From positions 1 to 21,594 of the forward strand of contig CAZEAU010000035.1 of the NCBI GenBank assembly GCA_964510515.1: 21,594 bases of DNA. The letters run 5' to 3'. Numbering within the stretch: position 1 is the stretch's first letter; every line of letters begins with the position of its first letter. Below the pieces are notes generated by a model. The model saw nothing but the letters and a program-made list of their open reading frames with translations. It was not told where the DNA came from and ran no database searches. Positions 14,932-21,594 of this stretch are shown piece after piece. The DNA comes from SURF-21 sp964510515. Lineage in GTDB: Bacteria > Actinomycetota > Geothermincolia > Geothermincolales > RBG-13-55-18. The translations under genes and the position numbers were made by a program.

Positions 14932-15547
14932 CTTGATAAACCCACCGGTCGACTTTCGCCATCTCTATTCGCTATTCTACTGTCCGTGGATGACATGCCC
15001 TCCCGATTCTGCGCACCTTTCCGAATTGCCATCATGCTGGTAGTGCTGGGTTTTCGGGGCAAAAGGCCCCCCGCCATTTGGGGTTTGCGGGCAAGGCTGT
15101 TTTCTTGCGTGCTTGACCATTTTTTCAGAGAGCTTGCACCACCGAGCTATCCAGGTGAGGCGCATGAGGCATCTTCATAAGCCAAGTCGCCCTTGCCGGC
15201 CCTGGAAAGGATACCGGGAGAAGAAGACCCCCCTCTTCTGCAGGAAAGCTTCTGGCTACATACGGCAGGGCATCTACATGGCCAGGGAGATGTTATCTAA
15301 GCCGCTATCATCTATAGGCTATTTGATAGAAGCTCATCCAGCTCGAAAGGCGCTGGGCTCCGCCGCGGGCTTTGCCGAATCGCCGAATCGCATTCCGTCC
15401 CCTCCGCCAATATCTGTCTTGGGCTGGGAATCTGTGCTGTAAACCCGCACTTGGGTTCGCACAATCCCCAGGCTCGAAAATGTGCCCTCCAATCAGTTAA
15501 TATGCACATGATGGCCAACGGTAAACCTATGCCCCTAAGGAGTACCA
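14932..15547. other. Intergenic accessory DNA with decayed fragments
   Basis: No gene is supported in about 615 bp. There is a GC hairpin region around 15050-15090 (GGGGC...GCCCC type arms) and protein-like scraps on the minus strand at 15090-15165 (RLTWIARWCKLSEKMVKHAR) that may be transposase debris. A second tRNA-Ser-like remnant follows (15336-15409). AAGGAG at 15537-15542 is the ribosome binding site of the next gene. Confidence 0.4.
15336..15409 (+). pseudogene. Second tRNA-Ser-like 3' remnant (att-like)
   Basis: It shares ATCCAGCTCGAAAG exactly with 13879-13892, and the next about 20 bases match with mostly transition differences (CG.TG.GCTC.GC). It ends in CCTCCGCCA like a tRNA 3' end, but the T-arm is not recognisable and the length is 68 nt from the CTCGAAA loop. 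The match extends 6 bp upstream of the anticodon loop, so both copies share a non-tRNA junction. Confidence 0.4.
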
Positions 15548-16828
15548 ATGAGATGCAGACGCCCCGTGGTTACCAGCCTCGATGAGGCCTGGGTGGAAAA
15601 GGAAGAGCCCTTCGCTTATGTCCACTATCGGGATCCCCACATAAGATCGGTGCGCATCGACATAGGCGCGGGCGTCGAAGAGATGGCGGACGCGGACATC
15701 ATCGCCCTCCATAACCGCATGATAGAGGCAAGGCAGGAGATACGGGACAGCCTGCATTATACGGCGGTGGAGGTGCCGGAGGGAGAACCCCAGATCGAGT
15801 ACCATGCCCTTGCCGACCAGTGGACGTTTCGCGGCAATGTGTTGAGGTGCGAGATAGACAGCGATGAGCTCGACTCACCCATCTTCTACATAGACGACCA
15901 TGAGCTTACCCTGCGGGAGTTCGGGCGCATGATGACCACATACTCCGGCTGGGGCGCGCGCATCATCATCGTGCCCGACGACGAGCTGGCCAAGGAGCCC
16001 GAGGTCGTCGTCGCCGACCCCGGGAAGCATAAATCCTTCGAGGTAAAAGTGGCCCAGAAGCATGCGTGGCTCGACAAGTTCTTGACGGTTGAGCTCCCCC
16101 GCCTCGATACTCCCAGCATAGAACAGATCCTTGACGAGTACCTGACCGCTGAAAAGAACCGCGTAAGCCCCGCGACATCGAGGAATTACGCGGAAGTGGT
16201 GGAGCTGCTACGCCTATTTCTGGACGGCTCGGGCCCCGCATCCCTGTACGGGGGCGAGAAGGCCAGGTTCAGCGCCATCTCCGGCCGAAAAGGGGTGAAG
16301 CCGATTACCTTCTGCGACCTCTACGGCCCGGAGGTGATGTGCGCAAACCTGGGAGTATTTCTCTTTCATTTCATGCCCGCTAAGGTGACCGCCAACGAGC
16401 AATTGCTGCGCCGGGCGGGAACGGTTGCGCGGAGGCTATGCGGGTGGTTGGGCGAGAAGGCTTACATACCGCCAGACATGGCGGGCGAGGGAGTGATGCT
16501 GGGAAGGCAGGCATATCGTGCGCTTCCCAAGGCCGAAAGAGCCGCCGACCTGCTTTCCGATTACGCTTCCCGCTGCCCCCTCGACCCCGACGGTCTCGAT
16601 GAGAAGGACTACCTGGAATTTGACCACTACACGGTGGAGAGGGTGGAACCGGGCGGGATATGGCTCAACCCGTATGATGAAGAGCTGGGCATAATAGGCC
16701 CCGTCCCGGTGCCCGATAAAGCGAGCAAGCTGATCGAGAAAGACTGGGAGATAGGATGCACCCTGGGCCGCCACGAAGGGAAGTGGATGTTGATTGAGGT
16801 GGGCGACATTCACATCTACCCCGAATAG
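15548..16828 (+). CDS. Hypothetical two-domain protein (426 aa)
   Basis: I do not recognise a named family. Residues 1-155 form an alpha/beta domain with charged, well-mixed sequence, including QWTFRGNVLRCEIDSDE and the segment IFYIDDHELTLREFGRMM (about 112-129). Residues about 189-305 are helical and begin IEQILDEYLTAEKNRVSPAT followed by SRNYAEVVELL, which by eye resembles the SAM-like core-binding domain of tyrosine recombinases; the catalytic domain of such enzymes is not present. The C-terminal 60 residues are beta-rich (GGIWLNPYDEELGIIG). No signal peptide or membrane helix. Start ATG 15548 with AAGGAG 5 nt upstream. It stands alone between mobile-element remnants, with GC-rich codon use like the chromosome and unlike the island to its right. 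Confidence 0.85.
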   Translation: MRCRRPVVTSLDEAWVEKEEPFAYVHYRDPHIRSVRIDIGAGVEEMADADIIALHNRMIEARQEIRDSLHYTAVEVPEGEPQIEYHALADQWTFRGNVLRCEIDSDELDSPIFYIDDHELTLREFGRMMTTYSGWGARIIIVPDDELAKEPEVVVADPGKHKSFEVKVAQKHAWLDKFLTVELPRLDTPSIEQILDEYLTAEKNRVSPATSRNYAEVVELLRLFLDGSGPASLYGGEKARFSAISGRKGVKPITFCDLYGPEVMCANLGVFLFHFMPAKVTANEQLLRRAGTVARRLCGWLGEKAYIPPDMAGEGVMLGRQAYRALPKAERAADLLSDYASRCPLDPDGLDEKDYLEFDHYTVERVEPGGIWLNPYDEELGIIGPVPVPDKASKLIEKDWEIGCTLGRHEGKWMLIEVGDIHIYPE

Positions 16829-16851
16829 CACGAGATAAGACCACTGCCAGT

Positions 16852-17046
16852 TCACGTGAGAGGGAATCCAGCGGTTCGCCCCTCGAGCATACGGATGACC
16901 ACCTCGGCCTTCCTCTTCTTGCTCCAACGTCCCAGAGGCCCTACCGGTCCTTGATGAAGCCCCCCGGCAATGGGCGTCACCTTGCCCAGCCTGGCTCCCG
17001 TCTCCTTCTCTCCCTGCGTCTCCTTCTCGCTTCCAGCATCCGGCAT
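16852..17046 (-). pseudogene. Truncated transposase OrfA (N-terminal HTH fragment)
   Basis: The 64-residue frame starts at ATG 17046 with AAGGAGG upstream. After a charged leader it contains GRWSKKRKAEVVIRMLEG (about 39-56), which matches the first helix of the helix-turn-helix of IS3-like transposase OrfA proteins. The similarity stops there: the following residues (RTAGFPLT, then stop) are foreign, so the gene is cut at about 16880 and lacks the rest. The intact translation start shows this is a real 5' end. Confidence 0.6.
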
Positions 17047-17179
17047 CTTCCCACCTCCTTAGACATAAGGTTATCCTTATTCGGTGCCACAAGGAAATCG
17101 GGTCTGCTTTACACGAAAGAAAGAAAAGGGTCTGGAGATACCGGAGATAAAGGAGTAGATTATCAATACGTCTCAGGTT

Positions 17180-17229
17180 GGCCGCTTTTCAAGTGCTGAT
17201 TCGTGGCCGGTTTTGAGTGCCGAGCGACA
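17180..17229. mobile_element. IS21-like terminal end with two tandem repeats
   Basis: Two 25-bp units in tandem, GGCCGCTTTTCAAGTGCTGA... (17180-17204) and GGCCGGTTTTGAGTGCCGA... (17205-17229), resemble the multiple terminal repeats of IS21-family elements. Read inward from the right, the end is TGTCGCTCGG, and IS21-type ends start with TG. The outermost CA falls at 17228-17229, and the AT-rich island begins at the very next base. No istA/istB genes remain. Confidence 0.5.
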
Positions 17230-17336
17230 CTCTATTATATTGTCTTTATAATACTCCGATATCGGGAAATTTGTACCTTTCATAATCTCTCTTTAAATAT
17301 CCTGTGAAAGAAAGCCTCTCTCCTAGCCCTAATTCG

Positions 17337-18377
17337 CTATTCCCCCCACGCCTGATTGGATTCAATTGATGACGCATAAGCCCTTATTCCTAATCTAGAT
17401 TGGATTTCGCGGGCCAATTCCCAAGCATGCCCTCCGCGCCTGTTATCTGTAACGACTAATTCCGCGCCGGTTGCCTCTACATAGGAAAGAGTCCCTTCAA
17501 AATCTGCATGGCTAGAAAGATCTATAATGATATGACGATCACTGATTCTACAAACAGGTTCCTCAGGATCGCCCATATATGCGCTTAAAGTAATTGTGAC
17601 TACATTTGAGTAGACATCTGGATTACGTTCCCAGGTGCGTGCCACCCGAATATATCGTCCTTCGGTTATTACGTCTCTTCCTTCCTCTGAATCAATATCA
17701 TATATTGATGGGACGCTATAGCCATACCTTCTGTATATCTCTGATTCTCTACAAGTCTCTCTGCTTCCCACAATGGGGGCATCACATTCACTAGTCAGAA
17801 TATCTAATGCGCGTTGAAGGGTCCCTCTGTGCGCAACAACCATGATTGGGCTTCGGTTGAGCTCCCCTAACACAATGTCGATGAAATGTAGGCCCGCTGT
17901 CTCTTGTGAAAACTTCCGCGTTTTTCTTGGGGTTCCACAGGTGCAATCAACAACTAAGGCATCTGCGCTAATAACTTCGTCTAATGGCCATTGGAAATCA
18001 CCGGAATATCCGAGAACTGTCCCGTCAGCAAGACGAACTTGAGTCTGCACTGAGCCCAGCATGTGTCCGCTCGGATATAGAGATACCTCACTTCCACAGA
18101 TTCTGACTATCTCGCCATAATTTACCACTTTAATATTTCTTCTATAAGGTATGTCCGCATTTCTTCTCAACGCAATAAATTCATAGGTTTCTGGAGATGT
18201 TAGAATATCTTGCACGCCTTTGCTAGTATCAAAGTCATTCATATGGTCCATATGAATATGGGATTGTACTCTTGCCTTTGCACGAAAGTAGAAACCATCA
18301 CATGCTACATCAGGGCCTAGAATCACAGCTCCCGAATCGCTGACATCAATTATGTGATCCGTAATTTCACTCTTCAT
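17337..18377 (-). CDS. Metallo-beta-lactamase-fold nuclease (beta-CASP / ligase-associated exonuclease-like)
   Basis: A 346-aa MBL-fold hydrolase most like the nucleic-acid-processing branch (CPSF73, SNM1, ligase-associated exonuclease). Metal ligands are visible: H40, H42, D44 and H45 in HIHMDH, H105 in SGHMLGS, D127 in YSGDF. H290 in SSHAD (beta-CASP motif B) and H317 in GGHAWELA (motif C position) complete the set. The region between D127 and H290 is short, as in compact bacterial exonucleases. A DNA or RNA nuclease activity is therefore likely. The ATG at 18377 overlaps the upstream gene by 11 bp, without a good ribosome binding site, pointing to translational coupling. Last gene of the operon with the helicase and two ParB-like proteins. 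Confidence 0.85.
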   Translation of the reverse strand: MKSEITDHIIDVSDSGAVILGPDVACDGFYFRAKARVQSHIHMDHMNDFDTSKGVQDILTSPETYEFIALRRNADIPYRRNIKVVNYGEIVRICGSEVSLYPSGHMLGSVQTQVRLADGTVLGYSGDFQWPLDEVISADALVVDCTCGTPRKTRKFSQETAGLHFIDIVLGELNRSPIMVVAHRGTLQRALDILTSECDAPIVGSRETCRESEIYRRYGYSVPSIYDIDSEEGRDVITEGRYIRVARTWERNPDVYSNVVTITLSAYMGDPEEPVCRISDRHIIIDLSSHADFEGTLSYVEATGAELVVTDNRRGGHAWELAREIQSRLGIRAYASSIESNQAWGE

Positions 18378-19080
18378 TCTGCATTTCTTCCATTAGCCAG
18401 TGATTGATGACATGTTCAAAGCTCGGTTCGAGTCTCTTTAGTTGCCCAGATAATTCTTCGTCCCCCACTAGCGAAAATTCTTTCTTACCCAGTCGTCCAC
18501 TCCATCCCGTTTCAAATCGAAACCTACTTTCTATAACCCTCTTAAGCATTTCATCACGATCTGCTTGTTTGGATTCGGCCAATCGCTCTAGAAGACTCTC
18601 TTCCGTAATTGCCCCAATAAACACATGCTTCCTTACTATTTGTGGACGCATAGATAGAACTTCTTTTATGCAGTCGTTGATATCCCTACCAGATCTCTTG
18701 TTTATTTGGGATATCTGGATGACATCGTTCTTCGTGAGCCTGTATTCAAGAACAGCAGAGGCTATTGCCTCTTGATCAGATAATGCTAAGTTAGATATTT
18801 CTGTTGCGCTGGAAAAAGATATTGTGGCGCCGCTTTGACCCCAATCGACCAGCGATTTGATTTCTGGCTTCAGGTTAAGAAGGCTCGTAAATCGGCCTAA
18901 CATAGATGAATCGTGTAGAAGTACCATGTCACCTATCTCCTTAAGCGACATGCCTGATTTCTTTGCGGCGTCGATTCCTTCAGCTACCTCAACTGGAGTT
19001 AACGGGCGCTTTCGATGATGTGTACCGATAGAGAGAATCAGATCTCTTTTCAATTCATCTGATAGCACTCTGTATTCCAT
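18367..19080 (-). CDS. ParB/KorB-like helix-turn-helix protein, no ParB N-terminal domain
   Basis: A 237-aa protein. Residues about 25-120 (RPLTPVEVAEGIDAAKKSGM, SLKEIGDMVLLHDSSMLGRF, then a GATISFSSATEISNLALSDQ stretch) follow the order of the ParB HTH domain: a helical opener, HTH, then the second bundle. The CTP-binding GERR-type motif is absent. Residues 120-237 are charged and helical (ESLLERLAESKQADRDEMLK) with no family I recognise. ATG at 19080 lies 12 bp after the ParB-like gene's stop; AAGGGG is very close to the ATG, so initiation probably depends on coupling. It could be a DNA-binding partner or adaptor of the neighbouring ParB-like protein; that is inference. Confidence 0.8.
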   Translation of the reverse strand: MEYRVLSDELKRDLILSIGTHHRKRPLTPVEVAEGIDAAKKSGMSLKEIGDMVLLHDSSMLGRFTSLLNLKPEIKSLVDWGQSGATISFSSATEISNLALSDQEAIASAVLEYRLTKNDVIQISQINKRSGRDINDCIKEVLSMRPQIVRKHVFIGAITEESLLERLAESKQADRDEMLKRVIESRFRFETGWSGRLGKKEFSLVGDEELSGQLKRLEPSFEHVINHWLMEEMQNEE

Positions 19081-19092
19081 TCCCCTTCATGG

Positions 19093-19923
19093 CTAATCAG
19101 TTCCAATATATCCTTTGCCTGACAGCCCCTCTTCGATTAGAGTTGCCGCTGCTTCGTCCTGGTTTACTTCTTCTTCCTTTGAATATTTCTGAAGGCCCTG
19201 ATGAGCCTCAGGACCAAGGGTCACAATAATTTGCGTCAATTTCCCACCAGATTTCGCGCTCTCTAGTATCTTATCAACTGATGCCTCGGGATCCTTTTCC
19301 CTATCCTTCACCAACTTCTTTCTCTGAGCCCCTGACATCGCACCCATGGCTTTAGCGAACTTAACTGCTTCCTCTTTTTTGATTTCACCAGTTACCGAAG
19401 CTGCATCTTGTGCTCGTAAAGCGACTTTAACATCGAGGCCCCCGTCAACTTCCTTTTTGAGCTCAGGGATCAATCTATCGTATTTCACGAATTCTCTAAT
19501 TCTATTTGCACTGAGTCCAGTTGCTTCGGCAACCAGCCTTATTTTACCATACTTTTTATATAGGAATGTGCAGACATCAATTAAATCCTTGGTGGGGAGG
19601 TCAAGACGTACGAGGTTCTCAGTCAGAGAAAGCACTTTGGCTTCGACCTCGTTTAATTGTCTATCAATTACTACCGCTTTAATTGTCTCCGCTCCAATTT
19701 CTCTGTGCGCAAGATACCTTCTCTGTCCTGCGATGATTTCAAACTTACCTTCATCCTCTGAGGGGCAGACTACTATAGGCTCTAACATCCCCACTTTCCT
19801 GATGCTGTCGGCAAGTTCGCTTATACCCTTTCCAACATTCGTCAGCCTGACCTGTGCTCTTTCTAAGAATATGTCATCCAATTTTATATCTATGATTTCT
19901 TTCTTGAGCGAAACCGTGTCCAT
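19093..19923 (-). CDS. ParB/Spo0J-family protein with a ribbon-helix-helix-like tail
   Basis: A 276-aa ParB-like protein. It has box I ELADSIRKVGMLEPIVV (36-52), box II AGQRRYLAHREIG (65-77), which aligns with the CTP-binding GERRYRA motif with E changed to Q, and TENLVRLDL (101-109) like the ENIQR box. An HTH follows at about 127-151 (VAEATGLSANRIREFVKYDR). The tail about 229-268 (LTQIIVTLGPEAHQGLQKY, then a helix ending TLIEEGLS) has the strand-helix-helix pattern of a ribbon-helix-helix, not the usual ParB dimerisation domain. ATG 19923 is chosen for its AGGAGG; the frame extends to a poor TTG at 19956. No parA is adjacent, so a role in chromosome partitioning is unlikely. Confidence 0.9.
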   Translation of the reverse strand: MDTVSLKKEIIDIKLDDIFLERAQVRLTNVGKGISELADSIRKVGMLEPIVVCPSEDEGKFEIIAGQRRYLAHREIGAETIKAVVIDRQLNEVEAKVLSLTENLVRLDLPTKDLIDVCTFLYKKYGKIRLVAEATGLSANRIREFVKYDRLIPELKKEVDGGLDVKVALRAQDAASVTGEIKKEEAVKFAKAMGAMSGAQRKKLVKDREKDPEASVDKILESAKSGGKLTQIIVTLGPEAHQGLQKYSKEEEVNQDEAAATLIEEGLSGKGYIGTD

Positions 19924-19948
19924 GTTATCCTCCTTGCCACCACTTCGG

Positions 19949-21298
19949 CTATTCAAACTGTTCTAACCCAAGGATACGCAGTAATTCTTTAAAAGAAAAG
20001 CTCCCTACCTCTGCAACTTCGGCATCATTGACATATCTTTTGAAGACAGCTCGCTTCTCATAAAGAATGCCCTCTATCCTCTCTTCAATACTGTCCAAGA
20101 CCAAGAACCTAATTACATGAAGAGGTCTCTCTCTTCCAAATCTGTGTGCTCTTTGTATTGCTTGATCTTCAACAGCGGGATTCCACCATCTATCGAATAG
20201 TATTACGGTTGAAGCGCTATTTATATTTAGCCCTACGCCTCCAGCCCTAAGAGATATAAGTAGCGCCCTTGGGCCAGCGCCTTCTTCAAATTCTCTTATT
20301 ACTATGTCTCTTTCATCTTGAGGAATTCCTCCATAATATATTCCAAAGGGTATGCATTTTATCTTTTTTCTGATTCTGTTCAGAGTTCCCACATATTGAG
20401 AGAAGATGACTATTTTGTCTTTCTCTCCTTCTAGCCCCTCTAAGATCGTCTCCAAAGCATCCAACTTACATGATTCCCCATGATTTGGTTCATAATTACA
20501 CAGCAATTTAAGCTTAGTTATTTGTGCCAGAATCTCAGCATGCCGCAAACCCGCATGACTGGACCGGATCCTTTCCCGAACTTCTAGCTTTGCATCCTCA
20601 TAGGCTTCTCTTTGTCTCGCTTCCATCTCAAGCTTCAGATCTTGAATTATTATTTCAGGGAGTTCTCTTAAGACATCTTTCTTTGTCCTGCGTAAGAAAT
20701 AATTGGAAATGCTATCATGTATATCCTTGCGTGTTGATGCACCAGTCAATAGCCCCGGCTTAATGAAAGAAAATATCGCAATAAGGTCTTCCGGTTTGTT
20801 CTCAATTGGAGTCCCTGTAATAGCCCAGGCTCTTGACCTTCTCAATTGCCTGCAAGCTAACGCTGCAGATGTATTTGCGTTCTTAATCCTTTGCGCTTCG
20901 TCTAGGATGACCAAATCATACTTAGGCTCTCTGGCGAGAAAATCCATATCATTTCGAATCTGTTCATATGAAGCTATCCATAGCTTGAACGGTAACCTGT
21001 AGTGAGCTCTTCTATCCTCCGAAGTACCGAACACCCTTCTCAGGGCAACTCCTGCTGCCCATTGTTTCAGCTCCAGCTCCCAGTTTCTACATAATGTAGC
21101 TGGGCAAACGATGAGGATCCTTCTGCAAATCCTCTTCTCTATTAGAATTTTGCTTGCAACCGCAGCCTGCACTGTTTTGCCAAGCCCCATCTCATCAGCG
21201 AGCAATGCATTTCCCCGATCTACTAAAAACTTCACACCTTGGACTTGATATGGCCTAAGCGCTTCATTACCAATTAGTGGAACTTTCGTCAACACCAT
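19949..21298 (-). CDS. SNF2-family (Swi2/Snf2) DNA translocase/helicase, compact
   Basis: A 449-aa superfamily 2 ATPase with essentially only the motor. From the ATG at 21298: Walker A DEMGLGKT at 35-42, motif II DEAQ at 133-136, motif III TGTPIE at 161-166, motif IV KIVIFSQ at 295-301, motif V RAGGVGLN at 351-358 and motif VI QAIQRAHRFGR at 379-389. There is no SWIM, DISARM-type or nuclease accessory domain, so targeting must come from partners. The start is set by AAAGGG 7 nt before ATG; a TTG at 21304 is in frame. First gene of the four-gene operon, transcribed leftward. SNF2 motors occur in several bacterial defence systems; here the neighbours are two ParB-like proteins and an MBL nuclease. 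Confidence 0.93.
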   Translation of the reverse strand: MVLTKVPLIGNEALRPYQVQGVKFLVDRGNALLADEMGLGKTVQAAVASKILIEKRICRRILIVCPATLCRNWELELKQWAAGVALRRVFGTSEDRRAHYRLPFKLWIASYEQIRNDMDFLAREPKYDLVILDEAQRIKNANTSAALACRQLRRSRAWAITGTPIENKPEDLIAIFSFIKPGLLTGASTRKDIHDSISNYFLRRTKKDVLRELPEIIIQDLKLEMEARQREAYEDAKLEVRERIRSSHAGLRHAEILAQITKLKLLCNYEPNHGESCKLDALETILEGLEGEKDKIVIFSQYVGTLNRIRKKIKCIPFGIYYGGIPQDERDIVIREFEEGAGPRALLISLRAGGVGLNINSASTVILFDRWWNPAVEDQAIQRAHRFGRERPLHVIRFLVLDSIEERIEGILYEKRAVFKRYVNDAEVAEVGSFSFKELLRILGLEQFE

Positions 21299-21348
21299 AA
21301 TCAAACCCTTTTAATGACATATAGAACATTATGTTGCTGCACTTATTC

Positions 21349-21354
21349 ATTATA
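21349..21354 (-). promoter_or_regulatory. Candidate -10 box for the island operon
   Basis: A perfect TATAAT reads leftward at 21349-21354, about 50 bp before the helicase ATG. No good -35 hexamer lies at 16-18 bp; TTGTGG at 21369-21374 is 14 bp away. The box lies just inside an inverted repeat, so the repeat may serve as operator or upstream element. Confidence 0.45.
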
Positions 21355-21358
21355 CTAT

Positions 21359-21423
21359 CCCAGGGACGCCACAATTATCATCTATTTCACTCAACAGAGA
21401 ATGTGGCGGCCCCGGTTCCCTGG
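21359..21423. repeat. Imperfect inverted repeat at the island's right edge
   Basis: The left arm (21359-21373) contains CCAGGGA followed directly by CGCCACA. The right arm (21402-21423) is its reverse complement except that 8 bases (gccccggt) separate TGTGGCG from TCCCTGG. The arms enclose a 28-bp AT-rich loop. It could be a transposon or MITE end, an island boundary, or an operator. The composition change occurs here. Confidence 0.5.
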
Positions 21424-21460
21424 ACATAATTTAGGATTAGATCTCGCCGCCGATTATAGC

Positions 21461-21594
21461 TCATGCAGCAATCCCCTCGTAGTAAGCCTTCCTCGCGTCT
21501 CGATGGCTTAGGTAGCCGCTCTTCTCGATGAGCCACTGATCTCTCATTCCGCACATCTCGGCGATGATTTCTCCGAATTATCTCGGGGCCCTCA
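21461..21594 (-). pseudogene. C-terminal fragment of an unrecognised GC-rich gene
   Basis: On the minus strand, a frame enters at the window edge and ends in TGA at 21461-21463. It encodes MCGMRDQWLIEKSGYLSHRD and ends ARKAYYEGIAA, which reads like genuine protein and uses GC-rich codons. A TAA at 21578-21580 interrupts the frame near the edge, so the gene is broken or needs a frame change just beyond. I cannot name the family. It marks the return to chromosome-like sequence next to the island. Confidence 0.4.

Larger units (their letters stand above)
16829..17336. other. Mobile-element debris between the hypothetical gene and the low-GC island
   Basis: These 508 bp hold a 5' fragment of a transposase gene (16852-17046, minus), its ribosome binding site and leader (17047-17090), an IS21-like terminal repeat (17180-17229), and the AT-rich start of the island (17230-17336). 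No strong terminator hairpin for the operon ending at 17337 was found. Confidence 0.55.
17230..21355. mobile_element. Low-GC genomic island carrying a four-gene operon
   Basis: Base composition drops sharply at 17230, next to an IS-like end, and rises again beyond about 21355, next to an inverted repeat. Within it are four minus-strand genes separated by 25 bp, 12 bp and an 11-bp overlap. Codon choice (many A/T third positions) is unlike all genes to the left. This is consistent with horizontal acquisition as one unit. No integrase or transposase gene is inside, so the mechanism is not known. Confidence 0.7.

Overview
The window looks like a chromosome segment of a high-GC bacterium with strong Shine-Dalgarno sites, occasional TTG/GTG starts and many intergenic hairpin repeats. 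Gene content fits a deep-branching, probably anaerobic actinobacterial-type lineage, but there is no rRNA or marker gene here and that placement is inference. Local composition changes sharply: one hand-counted line in the flavoenzyme gene (2341-2400) is about 77% G+C, while a line in the helicase gene (20101-20160) is 40%.

Left part (1-5,800): a mosaic of short hairpin repeats, then three redox flavoproteins. These are a small FAD-dependent oxidoreductase (294-1370, minus), a two-module Old Yellow Enzyme/2,4-dienoyl-CoA reductase-like protein (1737-3839, plus) and a phytoene-desaturase/carotenoid-isomerase-type oxidoreductase (4284-5798, plus). They are suited to reducing or rearranging hydrophobic unsaturated substrates; no substrate can be read from the sequence.

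Middle part (6,150-13,650, all minus): an envelope signalling and transport locus. In transcription order it holds an OmpR-type regulator, its histidine kinase, a DUF4352-like lipoprotein, an FtsX/MacB permease, a LolD/MacB-type ATPase, a small acidic protein that appears frameshifted, a membrane-anchored HtrA protease with one PDZ domain, and a second OmpR-type regulator without its own kinase. A plausible reading is two-component control of a tripartite-like export or lipoprotein-handling machine plus periplasmic quality control.

Right part (13,800-21,594) is accessory DNA. It holds 3'-half remnants of a tRNA-Ser(CGA)-like sequence (att-like), an AbrB-type antitoxin with a palindromic operator next to a RelE-like toxin broken by one stop codon, a 426-aa unrecognised two-domain protein, a truncated transposase and an IS21-like end. 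Immediately beyond that IS end begins a low-GC island with a compact four-gene minus-strand operon: SNF2-family helicase, ParB-like protein with a ribbon-helix-helix-like tail, a second ParB-HTH-like protein, and a metallo-beta-lactamase/beta-CASP-like nuclease with all metal ligands. This operon is the best candidate for an undescribed system (DNA defence, plasmid/phage restriction or DNA-end processing). It is bounded on the right by an imperfect inverted repeat and the 3' fragment of a GC-rich gene.
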